This document shows positions 7,523 through 16,729 of a DNA stretch of 48,380 nt, piece after piece; within the stretch, counting starts at the first letter, position 1; each line of letters opens with the position of its first letter. Location: the NCBI GenBank assembly GCA_024343425.1, contig BRLC01000011.1, positions 1-48,380 on the forward strand. Direction: 5' to 3'. The DNA comes from Rhizobiaceae bacterium MnEN-MB40S (lineage in GTDB: Bacteria; Pseudomonadota; Alphaproteobacteria; Rhizobiales; Rhizobiaceae). The translations under genes were made by a program, and so were the position numbers. A model generated the notes under the pieces. The model ran no database searches. It was not told the DNA's origin and saw only the letters and a list, made by a program, of their open reading frames with translations.

Positions 7523-8824
7523 ATGGCCCGCAACCTGTTCCAATCGGTAAAAAATGCTGTCGGCGGCAAGAACAGCGTCGTGCGCAAGACCGTCCGCTAT
7601 GTCCGCAAGGACTGGCGCCGGACCGCAGGCAAGATCCGCAGGCGCTATATCGACTATGACGCGATCGTCGGCATTACCGGAAGCGCCGGAAAGTCGACCA
7701 CGGCGCGCCTCGTTGGCGCGGTCCTTGAGACGCAGGCGCCGACCCGAACCGCATTCGGGGTGAACACCTACCGCGGCATCGTCAAACGCTTCTCACGCGC
7801 CCGCCGGGGAAAGCGCTTCTGGGTCCAGGAGCTCAGCGGTCATGACCGGGTGGACCTTTCAAAGCAGATCGAGTTCGTGAGACCAACGATCGGCATCGTC
7901 ACCACCATCGGTCTGGATCACATCTCGACCCATCGCAGCCAGGACGAGATCGCCAATGTGAAGGCGCAACTCGTCGAGCGGCTCAAGTCGGAAGACGTCG
8001 CCATTCTGAACGCCGATGACGAGCGCGTCGCCGCCATGGCCGGGAAGACCAGGGCGCGCGTCTTAACCTACGGAAGAGCGGAATCAGCGGATATTCGGCT
8101 GGTTTCGGCGCAAAGCGGCTTGCCGCGCCGACTGGTCCTGACGGTGAGCGTCGGCGGACGGACGATCGACGTCGAGACGCAGTTTCCCGGCGACCGCTGG
8201 ATCACCTGCATCCTGGCGGCCATCGCCTGCGGCCACGCCATGGGCGTTCCGCTGGAACAGTGCGCCGAGGCGATCGCGGGGGTGGAGCCGGAACTCTACA
8301 AGGATTCCGTTCACGAAAAGAACGGCGTGACCGTTGTCCTCGACACGTTCAAGGCTCCAAACTGGAGCATCCCCACGAGCATGGAAATCGTGAAGGCGGC
8401 TGAGGCGCCGCACAAGATCGCCGTGATCGGCACGATATCCGACTACCAGGGAACGTCGCGGACGCGGTATCGCCGGGCGGCGGAAGCCGCGCTCGACGCC
8501 GCCGACGAGGTGATCTTCTACGGCCCCCAGAGCGAAAGGATACGGCGGCTGTTGCCGAAATATCCCGGCCGCCTTTTCGCCATCACGGAATTCGCCGATA
8601 TGCGCAGCCATCTCGAACGCCGCCTCGGTCGCGGATCGCTGCTGTATATAAAATCCTCCGGCGCCGATCATCTGGAGCGCATCTGGCACGCCTTCGACAG
8701 CCCGATCTCGTGCGGACTGACGAAGTGCAAGCAGCTTTACACCTGCATCGACTGCAAACGCCTGCGCGCCAAGGGCAAGCCGGCGACGATCACGCTCGAA
8801 GCGCCGCAAGCCCAGGCGACTTAG
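7523..8824 (+). CDS. Mur-ligase-family protein with a Cys-rich C-terminal tail
   Basis: A very basic N-terminus of about 40 residues leads into a Mur ligase central domain: Walker A GITGSAGKSTTAR near residue 52, an NTYRG motif, a PTIGIVTTIGLDHI segment and an ILNADDERV strand. A C-terminal domain follows with LDTFKAPNWSIPTSM, as in MurF/FolC-like ligases. Such enzymes form amide bonds between a carboxylate and an amine using ATP. The tail carries a CX4CX5CX2C pattern (SCGLTKCKQLYTC then IDC) that standard MurF lacks and that could bind a metal. ATG 7523 is chosen because GGGAGGAG lies upstream. The gene stands outside any dcw cluster, so it is probably not the essential MurF. Confidence 0.7.
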   Translation: MARNLFQSVKNAVGGKNSVVRKTVRYVRKDWRRTAGKIRRRYIDYDAIVGITGSAGKSTTARLVGAVLETQAPTRTAFGVNTYRGIVKRFSRARRGKRFWVQELSGHDRVDLSKQIEFVRPTIGIVTTIGLDHISTHRSQDEIANVKAQLVERLKSEDVAILNADDERVAAMAGKTRARVLTYGRAESADIRLVSAQSGLPRRLVLTVSVGGRTIDVETQFPGDRWITCILAAIACGHAMGVPLEQCAEAIAGVEPELYKDSVHEKNGVTVVLDTFKAPNWSIPTSMEIVKAAEAPHKIAVIGTISDYQGTSRTRYRRAAEAALDAADEVIFYGPQSERIRRLLPKYPGRLFAITEFADMRSHLERRLGRGSLLYIKSSGADHLERIWHAFDSPISCGLTKCKQLYTCIDCKRLRAKGKPATITLEAPQAQAT

Positions 8825-8845
8825 CTTCGGTTCGGCCGCCCTTCA

Positions 8846-9523
8846 TCACCGGCACGCGCTGATCTCGCCCTGCCCTTCGATGCAGGTTTTGACCGCCGGC
8901 AGCGCGCGCACGCCGTCGTGGCAGCGTTTGACCGCGGGCGACGCCGACAGCAATGCGTCGACCGGCTGATGCCAGGTGACGAGCATGGTCATGAAAATGT
9001 CGACGATCGTTGGTGCGTCGCCGAGGAAATACGGGCCGTTTTTCGACAGGTGGGTTTCGACGAGCGCCCAGCGGTCGTTCAGATCGATGATCGCCTGCGC
9101 GTTGACGGAGGCCTTGAGCGCCGGGTTCTGCACGTAGCGCTCGGGATAGTAATAGCGCTTGTAGGCTTCCTGAATGGACGTCGCGAGATACATCAACCAT
9201 CGCAGGAATTCAGGCCGATCCGGGTGATCGGGCGCCGGCGACAGCTTCGACTGCGGGTGAAGGTCGGCGAGATAGAGGCAGATCGCCGCCGCCTCCGTCA
9301 TGACCGTTCCGTCCGGCAGTCGAAGGGCCGGCACCCTGCCGGCCGGATTGAGAGCGAGATAATCCTTCGTGCGGTGCATGCCTTTCAGGATGTCCGTTTC
9401 GACGAGCCTGTAGGGCAGTTGCAGCGCCTCCAGCACGATATGCGGGGCAAGGCAGGCCGTTCCCGAGGAATAGTAGAGTTCGTACAACGGAGCGCTACCG
9501 GCAGGTTCAATGGGCAGGTTCAT
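8846..9523 (-). CDS. Glutathione S-transferase family protein
   Basis: The 225-residue protein has the GST layout: an N-terminal thioredoxin-like domain with LYYSSGTACLAPHIVLEAL (catalytic Ser/Cys region), the cis-Pro motif GRVPALRL near residue 66 and the TEAAAICLYLAD glutathione gamma-Glu-binding motif. An all-helical C-terminal domain follows with the GDAPTIVDIFM N-capping box. It would conjugate or reduce small electrophiles with glutathione in the cytoplasm. ATG 9523 with GGAG six bases upstream is preferred over the in-frame GTG at 9535. Its start touches the stop of the upstream ATPase gene, so the two may be co-transcribed. Confidence 0.85.
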   Translation of the reverse strand: MNLPIEPAGSAPLYELYYSSGTACLAPHIVLEALQLPYRLVETDILKGMHRTKDYLALNPAGRVPALRLPDGTVMTEAAAICLYLADLHPQSKLSPAPDHPDRPEFLRWLMYLATSIQEAYKRYYYPERYVQNPALKASVNAQAIIDLNDRWALVETHLSKNGPYFLGDAPTIVDIFMTMLVTWHQPVDALLSASPAVKRCHDGVRALPAVKTCIEGQGEISACR

Positions 9524-10746
9524 TACGCGCTCCACAGGCTCGAGATCGGAGCAGCAAACATATTGTCCGCAAAAGGGACGACCTGATCGTGATCATAGAG
9601 GACCAGGCCCTGGATGAACTTCTTTCCGCATAGTTCGGCGAGTTTGCGAATTCCGGAGAAGTCACCGGCGGAAACCGTTGCTGACGCTTTCACCTCAACT
9701 CCGACGATCTCTCCGCGCCGATTTTCCAGCACGACATCGACCTCATTCTTGTCCTTGTCGCGGAAGTGCGAGAACGAGCATCTCTGTTCGCTCCAGGATG
9801 CAATCTTGCGAAGTTCGCTGTACACAAAGGTCTCAAGGATCGGGCCAAGGGAAGTTTTGTCCTTTGCAACGACATCTGGATTGACGTTTCGCATCGCCGC
9901 AAGCAGTCCCGCGTCGAGGAAGTGCAATTTGGGCGACTTGATCATTCGTTTCAGCCGATTGGTGAACCAGGGTTGCAGAGTTTGCACAAGGTAGAGGCTT
10001 TCGAACACGTGCAGGTATTTTCGCGTGGTCACATGATTGAGGCCGAGAGCTGCGCCGACGCCGGTATAGTTGACCAATTGACCGGAGTGTTCTGCAAGGA
10101 CCGCCAACAGCTTTGGCATAATGGAAAGCTGTTCGATTTGGGCCACATCGCGCACGTCACGCTGGACGATCGCGTCGAGGTAGCCATGATGCCAGTCTTG
10201 CTTTCGCCGCCATGTTTTTCTGCCAAGCGCCTCTGGGTACCCACCTGAAAGTATGGTCTCGACTAGATCGTCTCCGACGATCATGTGGTCTGTGAGAGGC
10301 TTCTCAGCGGCGAACGCTCTATCGATAAACCTCGATTTTGCACCAAGAATTTCTGCCTGGCTGAGAGGCAGCAGCCGGATGACCTGCATCCGGCCAGCGA
10401 GTGAATCCGCCACCTTGGGAATAGTGAAGAGATTGGCAGATCCTGTCAGAAGAAATCTTCCGGCGGTCTTGTCATCGTCAACAGCATTCTTGATGGCCAA
10501 TAGCAGCTCGGGAGCACGCTGGATCTCGTCGATCACCGCGCGATCCAGCCCGCGGACAAAGCCAACCGGATCATCGATCGCAGACCGCAGAACGGTCGCA
10601 TCATCCAGCGTGAGAAAGGGCGTTTTGTTGGAGGCGATATCAGTCGCGAGAGTCGTTTTGCCTGACTGCCGAGGTCCCGAGATGAGAACCACTCGGGTAT
10701 CGGACAGCGCTTCTTCTATTCTGGACTTCGCAAATCTGGGGTACAA
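9523..10746 (-). CDS. AAA (AAA_14) ATPase with DUF4143 domain
   Basis: This 407-residue protein starts at TTG. The N-terminal ATPase has Walker A SGPRQSGKTT near residue 23, Walker B AVIDEIQ near residue 70 and a FLLTGSANL sensor region. A middle winged-helix-like segment and the DUF4143 C-terminus follow, ending with the PD-(D/E)XK-like motif NEVDVVLE...GVEVKAS near residues 330-350, as in possible nucleases. Proteins of this family are common in accessory regions and their role is unsettled; defence, toxin-antitoxin or DNA-repair functions have all been proposed. Four 22-bp-spaced repeats cover its promoter, which suggests tight autoregulation. The gst gene follows directly. Confidence 0.85.
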   Translation of the reverse strand: MYPRFAKSRIEEALSDTRVVLISGPRQSGKTTLATDIASNKTPFLTLDDATVLRSAIDDPVGFVRGLDRAVIDEIQRAPELLLAIKNAVDDDKTAGRFLLTGSANLFTIPKVADSLAGRMQVIRLLPLSQAEILGAKSRFIDRAFAAEKPLTDHMIVGDDLVETILSGGYPEALGRKTWRRKQDWHHGYLDAIVQRDVRDVAQIEQLSIMPKLLAVLAEHSGQLVNYTGVGAALGLNHVTTRKYLHVFESLYLVQTLQPWFTNRLKRMIKSPKLHFLDAGLLAAMRNVNPDVVAKDKTSLGPILETFVYSELRKIASWSEQRCSFSHFRDKDKNEVDVVLENRRGEIVGVEVKASATVSAGDFSGIRKLAELCGKKFIQGLVLYDHDQVVPFADNMFAAPISSLWSA

Positions 10747-10763
10747 ATAGCTCTATCCCTTCT

Positions 10764-10843
10764 CGACCAATTGAAACTATGCTTTCGACCAATTGAAAGT
10801 CAAGATACGACCAATTGAAAGCAGCAGACCGGCCATATGAAAG
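10764..10843 (-). promoter_or_regulatory. Promoter embedded in four direct repeats of period 22 bp
   Basis: The motif CGACCAATTGAAAG begins at 10764, 10786 and 10808; the first copy ends one base short, and a degenerate copy CGGCCATATGAAAG begins at 10830. All are spaced exactly 22 bp apart. On the minus strand a TTGACT box (10798-10803) and an ATAGTT box (10775-10780) are 17 bp apart and overlap the repeats. This places probable operator sites over the promoter of the DUF4143 ATPase gene. A 22-bp period puts every site on the same face of the helix. Confidence 0.7.
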
Positions 10844-10957
10844 CGATCGCTCGATCCAGCATAAGAACGCAAGCCTGAAATCGTTCTTCAACAGGCATTC
10901 GCGGACCTGCCAGAAAGCGCCATGTTCGCGTCGAAACAGGAACCGTTGGCCGAGGCC

Positions 10958-12760
10958 TCAGTGATTGTCCCGCGGCACGCCCTTCGAGGCTATCTTCTGG
11001 TATTTGACGGCGGGCTTGAGGACCATGCCGTCCGAAAGCTGATCGACGAAGGCGCGCTGCAGTTCCTGCCAGGGCGTCTGGGAGTCCGGATACTGGTAGC
11101 CGCCGTCTGCCTCCAGCGCGGCGCGTCGCTCGGCGATTTCGGCGTCGTCCACGAGAATGTCCGCCTTGCCTTTGATGAGATCGATGCGCACGCGGTCGCC
11201 GGTCTTCAGAAGCGCGAGATTGCCGCCTGCGGCGGCTTCCGGCGAGGCGTTGAGGATCGAGGGCGAGCCGGAAGTGCCGGACTGGCGGCCATCGCCAATG
11301 CAGGGCAGCTCCGTGATGCCCTTCTTGATGAGGTAGTCGGGCGCGCGCATGTTGACGACCTCGGCCGCGCCCGGATAGCCGATCGGCCCCGTGCCGCGAA
11401 TGAAGAGCAGGCAGCGCTCGTCGATCGCGAGCGCCGGGTCGTCGATCCGGTGGTGATAGTCTTCCGGCCCGTCGAAGACGATCGCCCTTCCCTCGAAGGC
11501 GTCGGGATCCTGCGGGTCCGACAGGTAGCGCTTGCGGAAATCGTCCGAGATCACGCTGAGCTTCATGATCGCGGAATCGAAGATGTTGCCGCGCATGACC
11601 TTGAAGCCGGCCTTTTTCGTGAGCGCCGTGTCGAAGTCGCGGATGACGTCGGCATTGGTGATCTTCGCCTCGCGGCAATTGTCGCCCATGGGCTTGCCGT
11701 TCGCGGTGACGGCGCCTTCATTGATCAGGCCGTGCTTCATGAGTTCGGCGACGACGGCGCGCACGCCGCCGGCGCGATGGAAATCCTCGCTGAGATATTT
11801 GCCGGCCGGCTGCAGGTTGACGAGCAGCGGCACGTCGAGGCCGTGCGTTTCCCAGTCGGCGAGGTTCAGGTCGACGCCGATATGGCGGGCGATGGCGTTG
11901 ATGTGGATCGGCGCGTTGGTGGAGCCGCCGATCGCCGAATTGACGACGATGACATTCTCGAAGGCCTCGCGCGTCATGATGTCGGAGGGTTTCAGGTCCT
12001 CGTGCACCATCTCGACGATGCGCTTGCCCGTGCGGTAGGCCATCTGGCCGCGCTCCCGGTAGGGCGCCGGAATGGACGCGCAGCCGGGCAGCGACATGCC
12101 CAGCGCTTCCGCCAGCGAATTCATGGTGGAGGCGGTGCCCATCGTGTTGCAATAGCCGGCCGACGGCGCGGATTCGGCCACCATGCCGATGAACTCTTCG
12201 TCGTCTATGGTTCCGGCGGAAAGCAGCTTGCGCGCTTCCCAGACGATGGTGCCCGACCCGCAGCGGTCTCCGTTGAACCAGCCGTTGAGCATCGGCCCGC
12301 CGGAGAGGACAATCGCCGGAATGTCGACGGTGGCGGCGGCCATCAGGCAGGCCGGCGTGGTCTTGTCGCAGCCCGTCGTCAGCACGACGCCGTCGATCGG
12401 GTAGCCGTAGAGGAGTTCCACGAGCCCGAGATAGGCGAGATTGCGGTCAAGCGACGCGGTCGGGCGCTTGCCGGTCTCCTGGATCGGATGAACTGGAAAT
12501 TCGATGGCGACGCCGCCGGCCTCCCGGATCCCCTCGCGCACCCGTTTGGCGAGCTCCAGATGCGGACGGTTGCACGGGGAAAGGTCGGAGCCGGTCTGGG
12601 CGATGCCGATGATCGGCCTGCCGCTGCGCAGCTCTTCCGGCGTCAGTCCGAAATTGAGATAGCGCTCAAGGTAGATCGCCGTCATGCCCGGATTGTCCGG
12701 GTTGTCGAACCATTCCTGAGAACGCAGCTTCAAGCCGTTTTTGCTGGGTGTGTCCGCCAT
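10958..12760 (-). CDS. IlvD/Edd-family sugar-acid (pentonate-type) dehydratase
   Basis: The protein of 600 residues belongs to the IlvD/Edd dehydratases, which remove water from sugar acids to give 2-keto-3-deoxy acids. Three Cys expected to hold the iron-sulfur cluster are present (C63 in SPCNRPH, C131 in [11 protein letters not shown]204 in GYCNTMG), as is the Lys after the second one (K133). Their spacing matches the L-arabinonate dehydratase of Rhizobium with a constant offset of four. The C-terminal [16 protein letters not shown] motif is intact. Arabinonate, xylonate or another pentonate is likely, but the exact substrate cannot be read from sequence. It is the last gene of a GntR-led operon, 82 bases after the ABC permease. 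Confidence 0.9.
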   Translation of the reverse strand: MADTPSKNGLKLRSQEWFDNPDNPGMTAIYLERYLNFGLTPEELRSGRPIIGIAQTGSDLSPCNRPHLELAKRVREGIREAGGVAIEFPVHPIQETGKRPTASLDRNLAYLGLVELLYGYPIDGVVLTTGCDKTTPACLMAAATVDIPAIVLSGGPMLNGWFNGDRCGSGTIVWEARKLLSAGTIDDEEFIGMVAESAPSAGYCNTMGTASTMNSLAEALGMSLPGCASIPAPYRERGQMAYRTGKRIVEMVHEDLKPSDIMTREAFENVIVVNSAIGGSTNAPIHINAIARHIGVDLNLADWETHGLDVPLLVNLQPAGKYLSEDFHRAGGVRAVVAELMKHGLINEGAVTANGKPMGDNCREAKITNADVIRDFDTALTKKAGFKVMRGNIFDSAIMKLSVISDDFRKRYLSDPQDPDAFEGRAIVFDGPEDYHHRIDDPALAIDERCLLFIRGTGPIGYPGAAEVVNMRAPDYLIKKGITELPCIGDGRQSGTSGSPSILNASPEAAAGGNLALLKTGDRVRIDLIKGKADILVDDAEIAERRAALEADGGYQYPDSQTPWQELQRAFVDQLSDGMVLKPAVKYQKIASKGVPRDNH

Positions 12761-12842
12761 GTTTCAATGCCTGTGCAATATCGGGTGGACTTCCATAGCA
12801 GGCATCGGAGGGATGGTCCATTTCGCTGATCGGCAATCTCGC

Positions 12843-13589
12843 CTACTCGTGCCTGAGGACCAGTTTTTCCACGGCGACGACAATCAGGAACAGCGCAATC
12901 GACAGACCGGAGGACAGCACGATTGCGCCATAGAGTCGGTCGGACTGATAGTTGTAGGTCGCCTGGATAATCAGGGCTCCCAGCCCCTTGTCCGAACCGA
13001 TCCACTCGCCGACGATGGCGCCGATGACGGCGGTCGCCGTGGCGATCCTGAGCGAGGAAAACAGCATCGGCAGGGATCGGGGCAACCGCAGGCGCCAGAA
13101 ATTGTCCCAGGGCGTGGCCGACAGGATATGCAGCAGTTCGCGCTCGTTCGAAGAGGCCGAATCAAGCCCGCGGATCATGTTGACGAGCGTCGGGAAGAAG
13201 CAGATCACGGCGGCGACGATGATCTTCGGCGTCAGTCCCAGTCCGAAGATGAGAATGATGATCGGCGCGAGCGCCAGGACCGGAATCGTGTTGAAGAACA
13301 ACACCACCGGGAAGTAGGCCGCCCGGATCGGCGCGCTGTAAACGAAGACGACCGCCATCAGAACCGCAGCCAGATTGCCGATCAGGAAGCCGGCGATCGC
13401 CTCGACGACCGTCGTCCACACATTGTCGGCGAACAGCGGCCACTGGTTCGCGAGCGCGCCGGCGATCCCTGTCGGCGTCGGCAGGATATAAGGCGGAATG
13501 CCGGCGATCGGCACCAGGTACTGCCAGGCGAGAATGATGGAGAGCGGGCCGAAAACGGGGGCGATGACCGAGCGAAGAAGACCGTTCAC
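12843..13589 (-). CDS. ABC transporter permease (SsuC/TauC/ThiX type)
   Basis: The 248-residue membrane protein has about six hydrophobic segments and the EAA-loop region around RLPRSLPMLFSSLRIATATAVIGAIVGEW, typical of permeases for the nitrate/sulfonate/taurine/pyrimidine-precursor importers. Its start overlaps the ATPase stop by four bases, so the genes are translationally coupled. Together with the ATPase and the NMT1-like binding protein it forms a complete importer of the inner membrane. The substrate is unknown. Confidence 0.88.
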   Translation of the reverse strand: MNGLLRSVIAPVFGPLSIILAWQYLVPIAGIPPYILPTPTGIAGALANQWPLFADNVWTTVVEAIAGFLIGNLAAVLMAVVFVYSAPIRAAYFPVVLFFNTIPVLALAPIIILIFGLGLTPKIIVAAVICFFPTLVNMIRGLDSASSNERELLHILSATPWDNFWRLRLPRSLPMLFSSLRIATATAVIGAIVGEWIGSDKGLGALIIQATYNYQSDRLYGAIVLSSGLSIALFLIVVAVEKLVLRHE

Positions 13590-14362
13590 GAGACCTGCTC
13601 CAGCGTCTTGCGCAATTCAGACATGAGATTGACGATCGCCGGATCTTCCCGCGCGCAGCGATTGTCCGGCGTCTTTTGACCCTTGAGGTCGCGCAGCGCC
13701 ATGACGCGGCCCGGATTGGCGCCGAGCACCATCACCCGCTGACCGAGATAGACCGCTTCCATGATGGAGTGGGTGACGAAAAGGATCGTCGTGCCGGTGC
13801 GCCGCCAGACTTCCAGCAATTCCTCGTTGAGCCGGTCGCGGGTGATTTCGTCGAGCGCGCCGAAGGGTTCGTCCATGAGCAGGATGCGCGGCTCGCTGAA
13901 GAGCGCCCGCGCGATCGCCACACGCTGGCGCTGACCGCCGGACAGCTGTTTGGGATAGCGCGTTTCAAGCCCGGCTATTCCCAGCATCTCCAGCAGATCT
14001 TTCACGCGTTTGCGGTCGCTGTCGCGCACGCCGGTGCGGCCGCGCCCCACCTGCACAGGCAGTTCGATGTTCGCTTCGACAGTGCGCCAGGGCAGCAGCG
14101 TCGACTCCTGGAAGACGAAACCGACCTGCCGCCGGCTGCGGATGACGGACGGGTTTTCGCCCAGCACGCTGATATCGCCTGCAAGCGGCTCCAGCAGATC
14201 GGCGACGACCCTGAGCAATGTCGACTTTCCGCAGCCGGAAGGCCCGAGAATGGTCAAGAATTCGCCGTCGGCAATCGACAGGTCGACGCCCGAAAGGACG
14301 GTCAAATCGCCTTTCGGGCTTCGATAGCCGATGTTCAGCGCCTTTGTCTCGATCGCATTCAC
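13586..14362 (-). CDS. ABC transporter ATPase (SsuB/TauB/ThiZ type)
   Basis: The 258-residue ATPase has Walker A GPSGCGKST near residue 40, a Q-loop in VFQESTLLPW, signature LSGGQRQR near residue 143, Walker B ILLMDEPFGALD and an H-loop His in LFVTHS. It powers the importer formed with the adjacent permease and binding protein. The gene starts 10 bases after the binding-protein stop and overlaps the permease gene, so it lies in the middle of a tight operon. Confidence 0.9.
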   Translation of the reverse strand: MNAIETKALNIGYRSPKGDLTVLSGVDLSIADGEFLTILGPSGCGKSTLLRVVADLLEPLAGDISVLGENPSVIRSRRQVGFVFQESTLLPWRTVEANIELPVQVGRGRTGVRDSDRKRVKDLLEMLGIAGLETRYPKQLSGGQRQRVAIARALFSEPRILLMDEPFGALDEITRDRLNEELLEVWRRTGTTILFVTHSIMEAVYLGQRVMVLGANPGRVMALRDLKGQKTPDNRCAREDPAIVNLMSELRKTLEQVS

Positions 14363-14372
14363 GGAGATACGA

Positions 14373-15413
14373 TCAGCCGATCTTCGGACGCAGGTCTGCG
14401 GTCATTTCGAGGATTTTCGGCGTGTAGACGTCCTCGAGTTTCGGCCGGCCGTTCGGATACTGGCCAATCCGGTCGTAAAGCGAGAGCTGCTCCTCAAGCG
14501 AGGCCGGATCGAAGGTGGCCCAGCCGTTTTCGGCCGTCGCGGCGTCGAAGCTCAACTCCAGAATCTTTTCGATGGTCTTCATTTCCCATTCCAGGCTCAG
14601 CGCCGGATAGGCTTCGACCATCTGCTTGACGGCTTCCTGCGGGTTCTCGTAGGTCCAGCCCCAGCCCTTGGCGGCGGCCCCGATATAGCCCGCCAGGACA
14701 TCGGCGTTGTTCTCGACCGCGTCGTCTGTCGCGAAATAGACATTGGCGTATGACGCCAGACCAAGGTCGCTCGCCAGCAGGTCGATGCGGTCATCGCCGA
14801 TGATGCTGAGGGCTTCCGTGTTGGTGATCCATCCGCCGATGGCGTCCACCTCGCCGCGCAGAAGCGGCGCCTTGTCGAAACCGACATTGACGGCTGTGAC
14901 CGAAGACGGGTCCATCTCGTTCTTGGCAAGGATCGCGTCGAGCAGGAAACGTCCCGTGGGCTGGATGCCGATCCTCATGCCCGGCAGATCGTCGATCGAG
15001 CGCAACGGCTTTTTCGGCAGCGAGGCGAAGGCGTAGGGTCCGGTGCGGAAACCGCAGGCGAGGATCTTCACCGGCACGCCGCTGGCGCGCGCATTGAAGA
15101 GCTGCGGCGTCTCGGAGAACTGGCCGAGGGCGGCGGCGCCCGATATGACCGGCGGCACGGTCGCGGAGTTCGGCCCGCCCGGGCTGAATTCGACCTCGAA
15201 ACCGGCCTCTTCGAAAAAGCCGTGCTTCAGCGCCATGACGTCGCCGATCTGTCCGTTGGACATCAGCCAGTCCAGCTTGACGACGATCTTGGTCTTGTCC
15301 GCGGCCCGCGCAGGCGCAACGATGCTGACGCCAGGCCCCACGGCGAGCACGCCGAGGCCGAGGCCGGCGGATTTCAGGAAGTGTCTTCTGTCGATACCGT
15401 TTCGTCTTGTCAT
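14373..15413 (-). CDS. ABC substrate-binding protein, NMT1/THI5-like, Tat-exported
   Basis: The N-terminus IDRRHFLKSAGLGLG is a twin-arginine signal, followed by cleavage near ARAAD. The mature protein begins KIVVKLDWLMSNGQIGDVMALKHGFFEEAGFEVEF, the NMT1/SsuA-like fold in which a strand ends in DW and a GFFEEAG helix follows. Family members bind sulfonates, nitrate, thiamine precursors or other small N- or S-compounds; the ligand here is unknown. AAGGGGAAT precedes ATG 15413. The gene is third in the operon, after gntR and the VOC gene and before the ATPase. Confidence 0.88.
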   Translation of the reverse strand: MTRRNGIDRRHFLKSAGLGLGVLAVGPGVSIVAPARAADKTKIVVKLDWLMSNGQIGDVMALKHGFFEEAGFEVEFSPGGPNSATVPPVISGAAALGQFSETPQLFNARASGVPVKILACGFRTGPYAFASLPKKPLRSIDDLPGMRIGIQPTGRFLLDAILAKNEMDPSSVTAVNVGFDKAPLLRGEVDAIGGWITNTEALSIIGDDRIDLLASDLGLASYANVYFATDDAVENNADVLAGYIGAAAKGWGWTYENPQEAVKQMVEAYPALSLEWEMKTIEKILELSFDAATAENGWATFDPASLEEQLSLYDRIGQYPNGRPKLEDVYTPKILEMTADLRPKIG

Positions 15414-15446
15414 CTTGATTCCCCTTTTTCAGATAGAGTGCTGTTT

Positions 15447-15881
15447 TTATTGATATGTTTCGTGATAGGAGTCCGGTCCGCCCTCAAGCCACGCATAGAG
15501 CTCCCAGAGCATCCCGTCGGGATCTGTGAAGTAGGCGCAGCGGGCGTTCCATTCGTAATCTTGCGGTGGGCCCTGGAACTTGACGCCCTTGGCGGAGAGA
15601 TCCTCGTACATCGCGTCGATGTCGTCCGGCTTGTCCAGATTCATGGCGATGCAGCCCTTCAAGGCGCCTTCCGGCGCGCGCAGATTGCTGACCCCGGTGT
15701 GCCTGGAAATGTGGTCGAGCTCCCAGGCTGCAAGGATCACGTTCTTCGCCTCGAAATCGGCGAAGCCTTCAGCCTTGCGGCGCAGACGGAAGCCCATCAC
15801 GTCCGTGTAGAAGGCGACGGAGCGCTCGACATCCTCGACGAGGACGCAGACGTCCGTGATGGTCTTTTTCGGCTGGCTCAT
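15447..15881 (-). CDS. VOC (glyoxalase/dioxygenase) superfamily protein
   Basis: Two beta-alpha-beta-beta-beta modules are visible in 144 residues: the first around VLVEDVERSVAFYTDVMGFRLRR and the second around RCAYFTDPDGMLWELYAW. That second module carries the C-terminal metal-ligand Glu. The usual first His ligand is replaced near DVCVLVED. VOC proteins include lyases, isomerases and extradiol dioxygenases, so the reaction is open. Its ATG overlaps the gntR stop by four bases, tying it to that operon. It may process the compound imported by the adjacent ABC system. Confidence 0.8.
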   Translation of the reverse strand: MSQPKKTITDVCVLVEDVERSVAFYTDVMGFRLRRKAEGFADFEAKNVILAAWELDHISRHTGVSNLRAPEGALKGCIAMNLDKPDDIDAMYEDLSAKGVKFQGPPQDYEWNARCAYFTDPDGMLWELYAWLEGGPDSYHETYQ

Positions 15882-16639
15882 GATGCAGCGATCCCTTCTG
15901 CGGCGTTGCTCTGCTCGTTTCTCAAAATGACGCCGATCCGGCGGCCGGCTTCCGTGATGTGATGCACCATGGCGGACCGCGCCGCCTCCGGGTCACCGGC
16001 TTTCAGCGCGTCGAGGATGACGACGTGTTCGCCGACATTGACCTCGACGAGTTGCTTGATCTGGTTGGCGTAGCGCGCCATGTGGATGGAGCGCCGGATC
16101 TGATCGCAGATGAAGCAGACGAAGGTGTGGATGTAGGCGTTGCCGGTGGCCTTGGCGATGGCGCGGTGGAAGACCAGATCGGCCTCGATGCTGCCTTCGG
16201 ACCACTTCTCGTCGCCGCGCATGTCTTCCAGCGCCGCAGTGATTTCGGCAAGATCGTCGTCGGTGCGGCGCATGGCGGCAAGGCGCGCCGCCTCCCCTTC
16301 GAGCAGCGCCCTCAATTCGAACAGGCCCTCCATGCCCTCGATGTTTTCGAGGTCCGTGGGGTCGAGCCGGATCGCGAGCCGTTCTTCCGGCTCCATCACG
16401 AAGGCTCCCGCCCCCTGACGCGCCCGCACCAGCCCGTCCGCGCGCAACTGGGCGATCGCTTCGCGCACCACGTTGCGGCTGATGCCGAGGGATTCGGCAA
16501 TCTGGTGTTCCGTCGGCAGGCGGTCGCCGGGCTTCAGTCGTCCGGAGCTGATTTCCTGGCTGAGAATGCTGGCCACGCGACTTGGAAGCGGCTGCGCCGG
16601 CGCGAGCTTTTGCGATAATTGCCGGATATCATCCGTCAC
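15878..16639 (-). CDS. GntR-family (FCD/FadR-type) transcriptional regulator
   Basis: A winged-helix GntR domain spans roughly residues 20-85 (PLPSRVASILSQEISSGRL, then HQIAESLGISRNVVREAIAQL). An all-helical FCD domain follows with the metal-binding residues of the FadR type: an Asp in EADLVFHRAIA, and the His residues in VGEHVVILDAL and VHHITEAG. GTG 16639 is preferred because AGGGG precedes it by about nine bases; an in-frame GTG at 16684 would add 15 residues. It is first in the operon and divergent from the adenosylhomocysteinase-like gene, so it probably controls both directions through TTGTCCTACAA in the gap. Confidence 0.88.
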   Translation of the reverse strand: MTDDIRQLSQKLAPAQPLPSRVASILSQEISSGRLKPGDRLPTEHQIAESLGISRNVVREAIAQLRADGLVRARQGAGAFVMEPEERLAIRLDPTDLENIEGMEGLFELRALLEGEAARLAAMRRTDDDLAEITAALEDMRGDEKWSEGSIEADLVFHRAIAKATGNAYIHTFVCFICDQIRRSIHMARYANQIKQLVEVNVGEHVVILDALKAGDPEAARSAMVHHITEAGRRIGVILRNEQSNAAEGIAAS

Positions 16640-16729
16640 GTGCGCAGTCCCCTGGTATTGCCGTGTCGACAGGCTGTTTGGCACCGCCTGTCGATCGCAT
16701 TCAATGCGGATTCGTTAACACAAGCAAAT

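Noticed and set aside
10764..10843. CRISPR array
   Set aside because: Only four short 14-bp units at 22-bp period, with spacers of 8 bp and no cas genes. The overlap with a promoter fits operators.
12767..12805. Hairpin ATGCCTG/CAGGCAT between the ABC permease and dehydratase genes
   Set aside because: A 7-bp stem with a 25-base loop is weak and likely to occur by chance.
10922..12829. Long plus-strand open frame of about 635 codons
   Set aside because: It lies antisense to the IlvD/Edd dehydratase gene, is rich in Arg, Asp and Gly without any domain, and is a by-product of high GC codon use on the other strand.
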